Part shown: positions 1 to 8,317 of the stretch, piece after piece
Position numbering within the stretch: the stretch's first letter is position 1
Layout of the letters: each line of letters begins with the position of its first letter
Origin: an uncultured Eubacteriales bacterium
Lineage (GTDB): Bacteria > Bacillota > Clostridia > Oscillospirales > CAG-272
Direction of reading: 5' to 3'
Assembly: GCA_934371135.1 (NCBI GenBank)
Contig: CAKRNO010000016.1
Span: 1-40,531 of the forward strand
Length of the DNA: 40,531 nucleotides
Translations under genes and position numbers: made by a program
Notes under the pieces: model-generated
What the model was told of the DNA's origin: nothing
Database searches by the model: none
What the model saw: only the letters and a program-made list of their open reading frames with translations

Positions 1-64
1 TATTACCAAGTTCAGTGATACGAATTTCTGTTGTTCAATTTTCAATGACCAAGGCGCCGCTTTC
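1..64 (-). other. probable leader of an rRNA operon lying beyond the window start
   Basis: Read on the minus strand, positions 48-31 give TCATTGAAAATTGAACAA. This strongly resembles the conserved leader stretch that precedes 16S rRNA genes in many Firmicutes. Two strong tandem promoters lie just upstream (see 82-110 and 196-225) and no protein-coding frame is convincing here. The 16S gene itself is not in the window, so the assignment is an inference from the leader motif and promoter architecture. Confidence 0.5.
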
Positions 65-81
65 CTACTCGCGACTTTTCC

Positions 82-110
82 ATTATAATCGGTCGCAATG
101 GATTTGTCAA
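82..110 (-). promoter_or_regulatory. downstream tandem promoter (P2) of the putative rRNA operon
   Basis: On the minus strand TTGACA (110-105) is followed after 17 bp by TATAAT (87-82), a perfect consensus sigma-A promoter. Its initially transcribed region AAGTCGCGAGTAG (77-65) is identical to that of the upstream promoter P1. It points out of the window. Confidence 0.75.
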
Positions 111-195
111 GTCCTTTTTTCTTTTTTCAAGAAAACTTGTTGTCTTGAAGAAAAAAGCGCCCTCCGGCAAAGGGCTACTCGCGACTTGCTTTGGC

Positions 196-225
196 AGTAT
201 ACCACATGCCCCGGGGGCTTGTCAA
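196..225 (-). promoter_or_regulatory. upstream tandem promoter (P1) of the putative rRNA operon
   Basis: On the minus strand TTGACA (225-220), an 18-bp spacer and TATACT (201-196). It is followed by the same AAGTCGCGAGTAG start region (187-175) as P2, 110 bp away. Duplicated promoters with a shared start region are typical of rRNA operons. Confidence 0.65.
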
Positions 226-283
226 GGGGAAAATACGCAAAAAGTCAAAAAATTTTTAACAAACCGGTATCACCCCCCTCTAC

Positions 284-312
284 TTGCATTCAGGGGCACC
301 GTATGCTATACT
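284..312 (+). promoter_or_regulatory. promoter of the yqhQ-prmC-ddl-murI-rbfA-nrnA operon
   Basis: TTGCAT (284-289), 17-bp spacer, TATACT (307-312). The transcript would start about 30 bases before the AAGGAG ribosome binding site of the first gene at 350. It is divergent from the rRNA-type promoters. Confidence 0.7.
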
Positions 313-349
313 ATTATGAAACGCTAAAGTATAAAAAGGAGAATATCCT

Positions 350-1618
350 ATGGCACATAAAACGACCGCCGTGCCGAACGAGCGGCTCAACCGCGTCGGC
401 GGTGAAGCGGTGCTCGACGGCGTGATGATGAAAGCGGGCAAAAACTGCTCGACCGCCGTCCGCCTGCCGAACGGCAACATCCGGGTGCTCCCCCGCACCT
501 ACACGCCCCCGAAAGAAAAACATAAGTGGATGGGGCTGCCCATCATCCGCGGTGTCTGCAACTTTATCTCCACGATGAAGCTGTCCCTCGCGGTCCTGAC
601 CGACTCTGCCGAGGCGGCGGCGGGCGAGGAGCTCCGGGAGAGCAAGTCGGACGCCTGGATGAAAAAGCACCTCGGTTTTTCGCTCATGAACCTGGTCAGC
701 GCCCTCTCCCTCGTCCTCGGCATCGCCCTCGCGCTCGCGCTGTTCATCTACCTGCCGAACCTGGTTTCCACCGGGCTCGAAAAGCTCTTTGACATGGAGC
801 TCGGGGTCTGGAAAGCCGTCACCTCCGGCATCGTCAAAATTTTAGTCTTCATTTTATATATATATCTTGTATCTCTCATGCCGGACATCCGGCGCACCTT
901 CCAGTACCACGGTGCAGAGCATAAGACCATCGCCTGCTTCGAGAGCCACATGGAGCTCACGCCGGAGAACGCCAAGAAGTGCACCCGCTTCCACCCCCGC
1001 TGCGGCACCTCGTTCATGTTCGTGATGATCCTCCTCGGGATCATCCTGTCGCTCGCCGTGCGCGCCGTGCTCGAATGTGACTGGGGCTTCGGCATCGACT
1101 TTGAATATCTCACCGGCAGCAAAGCGCTCGAGACGCTCATTTATACCGGCATCGGGCTCCTGCTCCTGCCGCTCGTGATGGGCATCGGCTACGAATTTCT
1201 CATGTATGCCGGCAAGCACAGCGAAAAACGGATCGTGAAGATTCTCTCTGCCCCGGGGCTCTGGATGCAGCGGCTCACGACGCGTGAACCCAACCTCGAG
1301 CAGCTCGCCGTGGCGATCGCCGCCACCAGGCACGCCCTCCCCGACATCTTCCCCGACTTTGACCGCGCCGCCTACGAAGCCAAGGACGGCTACGGTGCGG
1401 CATCCGCCGCCGGAGCGGACACCCCGGACGCAGAAACACCCGCCGAAGCGACTGACAGCGCGGAAGCGACCGCCCCCGCAGAAACAAACGACGCGCCCGC
1501 CGGGGGAACCGCCGGAACCGATGCCCCCTCCGTGCCCGACACCTCTGCCCATCCCGACGCGCCCGCCGGGGCGGCAGAAGCCCCTCTCCCGGCGCCCGGT
1601 ACCGATGAAGCTCTCTGA
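350..1618 (+). CDS. yqhQ: DUF1385 membrane protein, YqhQ family
   Basis: A 422-residue DUF1385 protein. The N-terminus (RVGGEAVLDGVMMK) and the central motif FQYHGAEHKTI are family hallmarks. Hydrophobic segments near residues 108-135, 152-175, 222-243 and 265-290 indicate an integral membrane protein. The biochemical role of the family is not established. The start is fixed by AAAAAGGAG about 8 bases upstream. The last ~85 residues are an Ala/Pro/Thr/Asp-rich low-complexity tail that most family members lack; it overlaps the start of prmC. First gene of a six-gene operon. Confidence 0.9.
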   Translation: MAHKTTAVPNERLNRVGGEAVLDGVMMKAGKNCSTAVRLPNGNIRVLPRTYTPPKEKHKWMGLPIIRGVCNFISTMKLSLAVLTDSAEAAAGEELRESKSDAWMKKHLGFSLMNLVSALSLVLGIALALALFIYLPNLVSTGLEKLFDMELGVWKAVTSGIVKILVFILYIYLVSLMPDIRRTFQYHGAEHKTIACFESHMELTPENAKKCTRFHPRCGTSFMFVMILLGIILSLAVRAVLECDWGFGIDFEYLTGSKALETLIYTGIGLLLLPLVMGIGYEFLMYAGKHSEKRIVKILSAPGLWMQRLTTREPNLEQLAVAIAATRHALPDIFPDFDRAAYEAKDGYGAASAAGADTPDAETPAEATDSAEATAPAETNDAPAGGTAGTDAPSVPDTSAHPDAPAGAAEAPLPAPGTDEAL

Positions 1619-2417
1619 CCTGACGCGCGCGCTCCGCGCGGCGGGCATTGAAGACGCCCCCGCGGAGGCGCGCCTCCTTTTCTCCTTTGTGACCGGTGTG
1701 CCGGCGGCGCATCTCGTCGGCTGTGACCCCGTGTCGGACGACCCTGCCCTCGCCGAGGCGCTCGCGCGCCGCACGCGGCGCGAGCCGCTGCGCTACATCA
1801 CGGGGGAGGTCGGCTTCTGGCACGAGACCTATCGCGTCACGCCCGATTGCCTCATCCCCCGCGCCGATACCGAATGCCTCGTGGAGGCTGCCGTCGGGCA
1901 CCTCCCGCGCGGCGCGCATTTCGCCGACCTCTGCACAGGGAGCGGCTGTATCGCCGTCTCCACGCTGGCGTCCCGCACCGACTGCACCGCCGACGCATAC
2001 GATATAGCAGAAAACACCCTCGCGCTCGCGTGGGAAAACGCGGAACGCAACGGCGTCGCCGCCCGGGTGCGCTTCCGTCGCCGCGACCTGCTCACCGAGG
2101 AGATCGACGGCGTGTATGACGCGATCCTCTCCAACCCGCCGTATATCCGGTCGGACGTCCTCGGCACACTCGCGCCGGAGCTTTCGTTCGAGCCGCGGAT
2201 TGCCCTCGACGGCGGCGAGGACGGCATGATCTTTTACCGGGCGATCCTCTCCCGGGCTGGCGCGCATCTGGCGGAGAGCGGGTTCCTCCTCTTTGAGATC
2301 GGCTACGACCAGGGGGATGCCATCACACGGCTCGCAGAGGAGCACGGTTACCGCGCCGAGGTGACACACGACCTCGGGGGCAACCCGCGCTGTGCCCTGC
2401 TGCGGAAGCGGGACTGA
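1605..2417 (+). CDS. prmC: peptide chain release factor N5-glutamine methyltransferase
   Basis: A 270-residue PrmC (HemK) that methylates the GGQ glutamine of release factors RF1/RF2 using S-adenosylmethionine. Visible signatures are PLRYITGEVGFW (61-72) and LIPRADTE (83-90) in the N-terminal region, the SAM-binding TGSGCI loop (111-116) and the catalytic NPPY (177-180). The ATG at 1605 lies inside the end of yqhQ (14-base overlap) and has no clear ribosome binding site, so translational coupling is likely. A longer upstream frame exists but codes for low-complexity sequence antisense in character to the family. Its RF2 substrate is encoded at 16022-17131. Confidence 0.93.
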   Translation: MKLSDLTRALRAAGIEDAPAEARLLFSFVTGVPAAHLVGCDPVSDDPALAEALARRTRREPLRYITGEVGFWHETYRVTPDCLIPRADTECLVEAAVGHLPRGAHFADLCTGSGCIAVSTLASRTDCTADAYDIAENTLALAWENAERNGVAARVRFRRRDLLTEEIDGVYDAILSNPPYIRSDVLGTLAPELSFEPRIALDGGEDGMIFYRAILSRAGAHLAESGFLLFEIGYDQGDAITRLAEEHGYRAEVTHDLGGNPRCALLRKRD

Positions 2418-2466
2418 CAAAAAAAACGGACGTTTCTCCTATCTCCTTTGCCCGAGGTGAACTCTC

Positions 2467-3480
2467 ATGAAACGCCCGCTCGTCGCACTGCTTTTCGGGG
2501 GCAAGAGCCCCGAATACGACGTCTCCTGCCGGAGTGCCGCCGCCATACGCGACGCACTGCTCACGGCAGGCTACGACACCCTCCCCATAGGCATCTCCCG
2601 CGAGGGGGCATTCTACCTCTTTCGCGGCAGTCCGGAGCGCATCTACGCCGCCACCTGGGAGGCATCCCCCGGGCTCTCGCGCGTCTGGTGCACACCCGGC
2701 GGCGGCTTCTTTACCGACAGCGGGCGGCTGTACCGCCCGGACGTTATCTTCCCCGCCGTGCACGGCACCTGCTGTGAGGACGGGCGGCTACAGGGCTTTC
2801 TCGACACATGGGGTATCCCGTACGTCGGGTGCGGCGTCGAGGCATCCGCCCGCGCCATGAACAAGGTCCTCGCCAAAGAGGCGGCGCGCGGGCTCGGGAT
2901 CCCGACGCTCCCGGAGGTGTGCCTGACAAAGGACACCCCGCGGGAAACGCTCGACGCCCTGACCTACCCCTGCTTTCTCAAGCCCGCGCGCTCCGGCAGC
3001 TCGGTGGGGGCGTCCCCCGTACTCTCGGCGGCGGAACTCCCGCAGGCGCTCGGGCGGGCACTCGGAGAAGACACCCTCGTCCTTGCGGAACCGCTGGTCA
3101 CGGCGCGGGAACTGGAGGTCGCCGTCCTCGACGACGGCACGCTGCGCGCCTCCGCCCCGGGCGAGGTCCTGACCGACCGCGCCTTCTACGACTACGAGAC
3201 CAAATACCTGCGCGGCACGACCCGCCTCGCCGTCCCGGCGACCCTTGACGGAGAGATTGCCGAAAAGCTGTCCGACGATGCGCTGCGCCTGTTCCGGGCG
3301 CTGGGCTGCCGTCACCTCGCCCGCGTCGATTTCTTCGTCGTCGGCGACCGTTACTATTTCAACGAGATCAATACCATGCCCGGCTTCACGGCAGACAGTA
3401 TGTACCCCGCCCTCGCGGAAACGCTCGGCTACGACCTCGTGACGCTCTGCGATACGCTGGTACGGAGGGCGCTCGCATGA
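2467..3480 (+). CDS. ddl: D-alanine--D-alanine ligase
   Basis: A 337-residue cytoplasmic ATP-grasp ligase that makes the D-Ala-D-Ala dipeptide of peptidoglycan precursors. Motifs: N-terminal GGKSPEYDVSCRSA, the ATP-grasp KPARSGSSVGAS, the omega-loop FYDYETKY whose Tyr is typical of D-Ala (not D-lactate) ligases, and the metal-binding EINTMPGFT near the C-terminus. GAGGTGA precedes the ATG. The stop overlaps murI by four bases (ATGA), so two enzymes supplying D-amino acids for the cell wall are translationally coupled. Confidence 0.95.
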   Translation: MKRPLVALLFGGKSPEYDVSCRSAAAIRDALLTAGYDTLPIGISREGAFYLFRGSPERIYAATWEASPGLSRVWCTPGGGFFTDSGRLYRPDVIFPAVHGTCCEDGRLQGFLDTWGIPYVGCGVEASARAMNKVLAKEAARGLGIPTLPEVCLTKDTPRETLDALTYPCFLKPARSGSSVGASPVLSAAELPQALGRALGEDTLVLAEPLVTARELEVAVLDDGTLRASAPGEVLTDRAFYDYETKYLRGTTRLAVPATLDGEIAEKLSDDALRLFRALGCRHLARVDFFVVGDRYYFNEINTMPGFTADSMYPALAETLGYDLVTLCDTLVRRALA

Positions 3481-4298
3481 TCGGCGTGTTCGACAGTGGT
3501 CTCGGCGGGCTGACAGCCCTCTGGGAGCTCCGCCGCCTGCGCCCCGATCTCGACATCGTCTATTTCGGTGACACCGCCCACGTCCCCTACGGCACGCGTT
3601 CTCCCGGAATGATCCGTCGCTTCGCCGGGGAGGCGATCGACTTTCTCTCCGGGCTCGGCGCCGAGGCGATCCTCGTCGCCTGCGGCACCGTCTCCTCGGT
3701 GGCGCTCCCCGACCTCCGCAAGCATACCGCCTGCCCGCTTTTCGGGGTGGTGGAGCCCGCGGCAGAGGCGGCATACCGCGTCTCCCGCAGCAAGCACATC
3801 GGCATCCTCGCGACCGAGGCGACCGTACATAGCCGGGCATTCGAGGGGGCGCTCCGCGCCATCGGCACCGTCGCCACGCGCAGCGTCGCGTGCCCCCTGT
3901 TCGTGTCTCTCGCCGAAAACGGCTTCACCGCCCCGTCTGACCCCGTGGCGCGCGCCGCGGCAGAGCATTACCTCGCGCCGCTCCGCGGGAGCGACCTCGA
4001 TACCCTCATCCTCGGCTGTACGCATTTCCCGCTCCTTGCATCGCACATCCACCGTGTCCTGCCCCATGCGCGGCTCATCGGCGCGGGGGAAGCCGCGGCG
4101 GCGGCGCTCGTCGCCACCCTGCCGCGCGTCGGGCACGGAGAGCTGACCGTCTACGCGAGTGACGCGCCCGATAGGTTCGAGGCGACAGCGGCAGGAATAC
4201 TGGGCGCCTCCCTGCCCGTCCATGTACAAAAATATACGCCGCGGCGTATGCAGATACCCGCTGACAGATACACTGATACTATCCGGAAAAGGAACTGA
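3477..4298 (+). CDS. murI: glutamate racemase
   Basis: A 273-residue cofactor-independent racemase giving D-glutamate for peptidoglycan. It has DSGLGG (6-11) and DTAHVPYGTRS near the N-terminus, and the two catalytic cysteines in VACGTVSS and LGCTHFPLL. The first motif has Gly where most family members have Asn (ACNT); this variant is known to me from clostridial sequences, so I do not regard it as inactivating. It starts in the ATGA overlap with ddl. Confidence 0.94.
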   Translation: MIGVFDSGLGGLTALWELRRLRPDLDIVYFGDTAHVPYGTRSPGMIRRFAGEAIDFLSGLGAEAILVACGTVSSVALPDLRKHTACPLFGVVEPAAEAAYRVSRSKHIGILATEATVHSRAFEGALRAIGTVATRSVACPLFVSLAENGFTAPSDPVARAAAEHYLAPLRGSDLDTLILGCTHFPLLASHIHRVLPHARLIGAGEAAAAALVATLPRVGHGELTVYASDAPDRFEATAAGILGASLPVHVQKYTPRRMQIPADRYTDTIRKRN

Positions 4299-4304
4299 AA
4301 AACT

Positions 4305-4682
4305 ATGGCAAATTACAGAAGAAACCGCATCAATGACGCCGTCGCGCAGGAGCTGAACCTCGCCCTGCGCGAGGTGCGCGACCCGCGTGTAACGGGTGCG
4401 CTCGTCTCCGTGACCCGCGCCGAGGTGGCGCCCGACCTGCGGAACGCGACCGTCTATTTTTCCTGCATGGGCGACGCAAAGGAGGTGCGCACGGCGCTCA
4501 TCCGCTGTGCGGGGCTCCTGCGCCACCACCTCGCGACGACGGTCAACCTGCGCATCACGCCGGAGCTCGCCTTCGTCCACGACGACTCCATCTCGCACGG
4601 CGCCCGCATCGCCGAGCTGCTCTCCGAAATTGAGAAGACAAGCCCCGCGCACGAGGAGGGCACGACGGAGGAGCCGAAATGA
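4305..4682 (+). CDS. rbfA: 30S ribosome-binding factor A
   Basis: A 125-residue RbfA that assists 16S rRNA 5'-end maturation and late 30S assembly. The N-terminus YRRNRINDAVAQELNLALREVRDPR and the later LRHHLATTVNLRITPEL are characteristic of the KH-like fold. The gene begins six bases after murI and overlaps the next gene by ATGA. In many Firmicutes rbfA follows infB; here it has joined a cell-wall operon while keeping its usual nrnA neighbour. Confidence 0.93.
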   Translation: MANYRRNRINDAVAQELNLALREVRDPRVTGALVSVTRAEVAPDLRNATVYFSCMGDAKEVRTALIRCAGLLRHHLATTVNLRITPELAFVHDDSISHGARIAELLSEIEKTSPAHEEGTTEEPK

Positions 4683-5641
4683 CCCCGCGCCTGACGCGCG
4701 CCGAGGTCCTCGCCCGCCTGGTGGCGGCGCGTGACCCGGTCATCCTCATCCATGTCAAGCCGGACGGAGATGCGGTCGGCTCTGCAGTCGCGCTCGCGCA
4801 CTACTTCATCGGGCGCGGACAAGCCCCCTCCATCCTCTGCGCCGACCCCATCCCGGCGCGCCTGTCGTTTCTCCTCGACGGGCTGACGCTCGCACCCTAT
4901 AACGGGCGCGAGGGGCGCACCGTGCTGGCAGTCGATGTCGCATCGGAGATACAGCTCGGGAGCCTCGCCGACACCTTCGGCGCCGGGACCCCGCCCGATT
5001 TCTCGATCGACCACCATGAGCGCTCGACCCCCATTGCTCCCTGCTACCTATGCCCGGGGGCGTCGGCGACCGGCGAGATCCTCACGGACCTGCTCACGGC
5101 GCTCGTGAAGCCGGAGCCCCTCGCGCACCCGGTCGCGTCTGCCCTGTTCGCGGCGATCACCTCCGACACGGGCTGCTTCCGTTTCCCGAACGCGACGGGC
5201 GCCACTCACCGCGCCGCCGCGCGCCTGATTGACCTCGGCATCGACGCCGGCGACATCAATCACCGCCTGTTTGAGAGCAAAACGCCGGAACAACTGAAAG
5301 CGGAGGCGGCAACTGCCGACCGCGCCGTGGTCACCGGAGACGGGCGCGTCGCCTATGCGATCCTGGAGCGGCAGCTCCTCGACCGGTACGGCGAGGAATA
5401 TTTTGAGACCGCGATCGATATTATCCGCGCCATCGCGGGCGTAACAATCGCCTTCACCGCCAAGGAGCAGAAAAACGGCGACCTGCGCATTTCCCTGCGC
5501 TCGACGACGGCAGACGTCGCCGCCGTCGCCGCCCTGCACGGCGGCGGGGGGCACGCCCGCGCGGCGGGCTGTACCCTCTCCCATGTCACCGCGGAGGACG
5601 CAGTGCGCGCCCTCGTCGCAGAGCTCGCGCCGCTCGCCTGA
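4679..5641 (+). CDS. nrnA: DHH/DHHA1 phosphoesterase (NrnA-like nanoRNase / pAp phosphatase)
   Basis: A 320-residue protein with an N-terminal DHH domain (HVKPDGDAVGSAVAL at 25-39, DVAS, and the DHH triad in SIDHHERS) and a C-terminal DHHA1 domain ending in GGGGHARAAG. The family degrades 2-5-nt RNAs and dephosphorylates 3'-phosphoadenosine-5'-phosphate with Mn2+. Coupled to rbfA by ATGA, an arrangement common in Firmicutes, and last gene of the operon before a double hairpin. Confidence 0.88.
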   Translation: MTPRLTRAEVLARLVAARDPVILIHVKPDGDAVGSAVALAHYFIGRGQAPSILCADPIPARLSFLLDGLTLAPYNGREGRTVLAVDVASEIQLGSLADTFGAGTPPDFSIDHHERSTPIAPCYLCPGASATGEILTDLLTALVKPEPLAHPVASALFAAITSDTGCFRFPNATGATHRAAARLIDLGIDAGDINHRLFESKTPEQLKAEAATADRAVVTGDGRVAYAILERQLLDRYGEEYFETAIDIIRAIAGVTIAFTAKEQKNGDLRISLRSTTADVAAVAALHGGGGHARAAGCTLSHVTAEDAVRALVAELAPLA

Positions 5642-5736
5642 CCGGGGGGAGCCCGCACAGTGGGCAGACGCGCACTGCCGCCCCCGAAAGGCAAACGCGG
5701 CGTCGCACAGCGGGCAGAGCCATCAAAAGTGAAACC

Positions 5737-5799
5737 GCGTTGTGCCCGAAAAACCGGGCACAACGCCGAAAAACCGCCCCGGAATCCGGGGCGGTTTTC
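5737..5799. terminator. two consecutive hairpins, probably a bidirectional terminator
   Basis: First hairpin: perfect 12-bp inverted repeat GCGTTGTGCCCG (5737-5748) / CGGGCACAACGC (5755-5766). Second: AAACCGCCCC-GGAATCC-GGGGCGGTTTT (5771-5797). The second ends in TTTT on the plus strand and both are preceded by A-runs that read as T-runs on the minus strand. This would stop both the upstream operon and the converging gene at 5881-6690. Confidence 0.8.
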
Positions 5800-5880
5800 T
5801 CTGCTTTACAGATGCCGGCATCGTCGCCGACGACGGCATCCGTTATACTGTCCCCGCCGTGCGGCGGGTACGAACACCGT

Positions 5881-6690
5881 TTACTTTGCCTTCTTCAGGT
5901 TGCGTTTTGCCTCTTTGACCGCGAGCTTTGCCTCCTTGACGGCGAGCTCCGCGCGGTCGATCTCGCGGTTTGCCTCCGCGAGGACCTGTTTGAATTCACG
6001 CGCACTCTGCCCGGGGGCACGCTCCAGGCGCCAGATGTCCGAGGACAGGCGCTTCAGCGTCTGCTGTTTCTCCCGCAGTGTCAGCTGGGCGTTGTCGAGC
6101 GCGAGCTCCAGCCGCGCGCGCGTCGGCATCGTCTCCTCCGCGGCGACCTCCTCCGTCGGTATCTCCTGCGTCGGCAGAGTCACCCCGCCGACCGGTGCCG
6201 CGACGCGGGCGAGCGGCGCGGGTGCGGGATGCTGTTCCTCCGCCTCGGTGACCGGGGTCCCGATCGCCTTGCGGTTGGCGCGGCGCATCCCCTCCGAGAG
6301 CGTCTCCTCCCAGAGGCGGCTCTCCGCCTCCGCTTCCAGCCGGTCCCGCTCCTTTTTCTCCCGCTCACGGTCGTAGCGCGCCATGTAGCGCTGTGTCCGG
6401 CGCGTCACCGTAGCAGGCTTCGGCACCGTGTTCGCCCCGACCCGCTCACTCGGGACGGACGGCGGCGGCACCTCGGGCGGGGTCTCCCGGACGTACTGCG
6501 ACGAGAGCTCGACCTCGCCGCCACCGCTCGCCTGCGGTGCGCAGTACACACGCAGATCATCATTTTTCGGGGAGGCACCGAGGATGACCTCGCGGTAATA
6601 CCGGTTACCGCACGCCTCGCAGACGAACAGTCTGTCCGCCGCGTCATAGAAAAGCTTCCCCCCGCATTTCGGGCAAAGATGCTCTGCCAC
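5881..6690 (-). CDS. zinc-ribbon protein with C-terminal coiled coil, unknown function
   Basis: A 269-residue protein I do not recognise as a named family. Residues 6-27 form a four-cysteine zinc ribbon (CPKC...CEAC). A Pro/Val-rich linker follows, then a charged region. The last ~80 residues are strongly helical, ending in a heptad-like repeat (LAVKEAK twice). There is no signal peptide or membrane segment, so it is probably cytoplasmic. Translation starts at GTG, fixed by GGGAGG seven bases upstream. It has its own promoter (6732-6760) and converges on the housekeeping operon. Confidence 0.7.
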   Translation of the reverse strand: MAEHLCPKCGGKLFYDAADRLFVCEACGNRYYREVILGASPKNDDLRVYCAPQASGGGEVELSSQYVRETPPEVPPPSVPSERVGANTVPKPATVTRRTQRYMARYDREREKKERDRLEAEAESRLWEETLSEGMRRANRKAIGTPVTEAEEQHPAPAPLARVAAPVGGVTLPTQEIPTEEVAAEETMPTRARLELALDNAQLTLREKQQTLKRLSSDIWRLERAPGQSAREFKQVLAEANREIDRAELAVKEAKLAVKEAKRNLKKAK

Positions 6691-6731
6691 GGTATCACCT
6701 CCCGCATCGTCCGACGGACGCCTTTTTCTGT

Positions 6732-6760
6732 ATTATATAAATTCTTCATAGAAAAGTCAA
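6732..6760 (-). promoter_or_regulatory. promoter of the zinc-ribbon gene
   Basis: On the minus strand TTGACT (6760-6755), 17 bp, TATAAT (6737-6732), about 45 bases ahead of the GTG start. It is back to back with the promoter of the CPBP protease gene. Confidence 0.75.
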
Positions 6761-6770
6761 TAATCCCGAC

Positions 6771-6800
6771 TTGCATTTCCTCATCGGAATATGATACACT
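6771..6800 (+). promoter_or_regulatory. promoter of the CPBP protease gene
   Basis: TTGCAT (6771-6776), 18-bp spacer, TGATACACT with the -10 hexamer TACACT at 6795-6800. An AAGGAGG ribosome binding site and the ATG at 6828 follow. Confidence 0.6.
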
Positions 6801-6827
6801 AAAGACACTTTACAAGGAGGCGATATC

Positions 6828-7850
6828 ATGCAGTCCAGCCCATATCAGGATCCCGGCACGCCGGACGTCCGCACCCGTGCCTCGCGCGCGACCTCGACCG
6901 TCGCCCTTGCCTTTTTCGTCCTCATGCTCGTGTCCCAGGTTGCCGCACTGGTCATACAGTTGATCGTCCGGCGCGTCTCCCCGGGCGCTCTGGCTGCCCC
7001 CTGGTTCCAGTGGACGGTGACCATCATCTCGCTCTATGTCGTCGCGGCGCTCCCCGCGTATTTCATCCTGCGCACGGTCCCGGCAGAGCCGCCGGTGCGC
7101 CGCCGTATGTCGGTAAAAACGATCCTGATTTTCCTCTCGATGGCGTTCGCCCTCCTGATTGCGGGGTCGCTCATCGGGCAGGGTGTCAACAACATCATCG
7201 GCGCGCTGTTCGGCAAACAGGAGAGCGGCATCACGGATGCGATGAACAACTCCACCCTGTGGCTCTCCTGCGTCTATTCGCTCATCATCGCGCCGTTCTT
7301 CGAGGAGCTCTTTTTCCGTAAATTCCTCGTGGATCGCCTGCGTTTCCTCGGCGACTGGGCAGTCATCCTGCTCTCGGGCATCACGTTCGGGCTGTTCCAC
7401 GGCAACATCGAGCAGTTCTTCTACGCCGCCCTCCTCGGTATGCTCCTCGCGCTCATATATGTTAAGACGGGCAACATCCTCTACACCATGCTCATCCACT
7501 CGGTGGTCAACTTCTTCGGCGGGGTCCTCCCGACCATCGTGGACCGCTTCCTCCCGTTCGACCTCGCGGGCGCCTCGACGTCGGCAGAGCTCATGGAAAT
7601 CTTCTACGCCCACCCGGCGGCGTTCACGCTGCGTCTGCTCGTCGCCTATCTGCCGTACATCTTCGCCCTTGTCGGCTTGGTCTTCTTCTGCCTCAACTAC
7701 CGCCGCATGACCCGCGATATGACCCCGTGCCCCCTGCCGCGCGGCGGCCGTGCGGCACCGCTCATCGGTAACGTCGGCAGCATCCTGTACCTCGTCGTCT
7801 GCATCGGCTCGATGGTGCTCGTCATCGTCGGTAACGCCCTCGCCGGCTGA
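6828..7850 (+). CDS. CPBP family intramembrane glutamic protease
   Basis: A 340-residue polytopic membrane protein of the CAAX/bacteriocin-processing (Abi, Rce1-like) family. The catalytic signature is visible: EELFFRKFLVDRL (EExxxR) in the centre, FGLFHGN about 30 residues on and a further HSVVNF. Hydrophobic segments occur at about residues 24-50, 60-78, 100-118 and several after the motif. Members cleave or modify membrane-associated peptides; the substrate here cannot be read from sequence. AAGGAGG fixes the start. Confidence 0.88.
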   Translation: MQSSPYQDPGTPDVRTRASRATSTVALAFFVLMLVSQVAALVIQLIVRRVSPGALAAPWFQWTVTIISLYVVAALPAYFILRTVPAEPPVRRRMSVKTILIFLSMAFALLIAGSLIGQGVNNIIGALFGKQESGITDAMNNSTLWLSCVYSLIIAPFFEELFFRKFLVDRLRFLGDWAVILLSGITFGLFHGNIEQFFYAALLGMLLALIYVKTGNILYTMLIHSVVNFFGGVLPTIVDRFLPFDLAGASTSAELMEIFYAHPAAFTLRLLVAYLPYIFALVGLVFFCLNYRRMTRDMTPCPLPRGGRAAPLIGNVGSILYLVVCIGSMVLVIVGNALAG

Positions 7851-7922
7851 CGGGGTGCCCCCGTATAGTCTTTCCTGTCCTCGGGCAGACTACGGGTAAC
7901 ACAAAGCGAAAGCGAGGACACC

Positions 7923-8234
7923 ATGCTTACACTGAACGACGATACCTTTGCGGTGCACGTCACCGCGGGCGCGGGCAGATCCGCCGTCTGCGCCACGGGT
8001 GCGCACTGCCCGCATTGCCGCGCCTTTGCCCCCACCTTTGAGCAGGTGGCGAAGGAGACCCCGGACATCACCTTCTTCCGCCTGGATTCGACCGCCTCCC
8101 CCGCGACCTGCGCCATGTTCGGCGTGCGCTCGATCCCGACGACCCTGCTCTTTGACGGAGAGCGGCTCATCGACCGCCGGGTCGGTAACATCCCGGCAGG
8201 AGAGCTCCGCGCTTTCCTCGGGGCAGAGCCCTGA
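7923..8234 (+). CDS. thioredoxin-like protein with CPHC active site
   Basis: A 103-residue single-domain thioredoxin fold, close to the usual ~105. The redox motif is CPHC (HCPHCRAFAPTFEQVA), and the cis-proline loop is SIPTT. An extra cysteine six residues before the motif (VCATGAHC) and another at about residue 64 are unusual. No signal peptide, so cytoplasmic. It follows the protease gene by 72 bases and precedes a membrane-anchored unknown; a shared transcript is plausible but not shown. Confidence 0.85.
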   Translation: MLTLNDDTFAVHVTAGAGRSAVCATGAHCPHCRAFAPTFEQVAKETPDITFFRLDSTASPATCAMFGVRSIPTTLLFDGERLIDRRVGNIPAGELRAFLGAEP

Positions 8235-8317
8235 CTTCCGGTGCCGGGGCACTCCCCGGCACCGGACAAGTGTCCGGGCGCACAACAAAAAGGCCTACGA
8301 AAGGAGCCACCGGGACG

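Noticed and set aside
3477..4298. MurI judged inactive because ACGT replaces ACNT
   Set aside because: Both catalytic cysteines and the DSG motif are intact, and I know the same variant from clostridial sequences.
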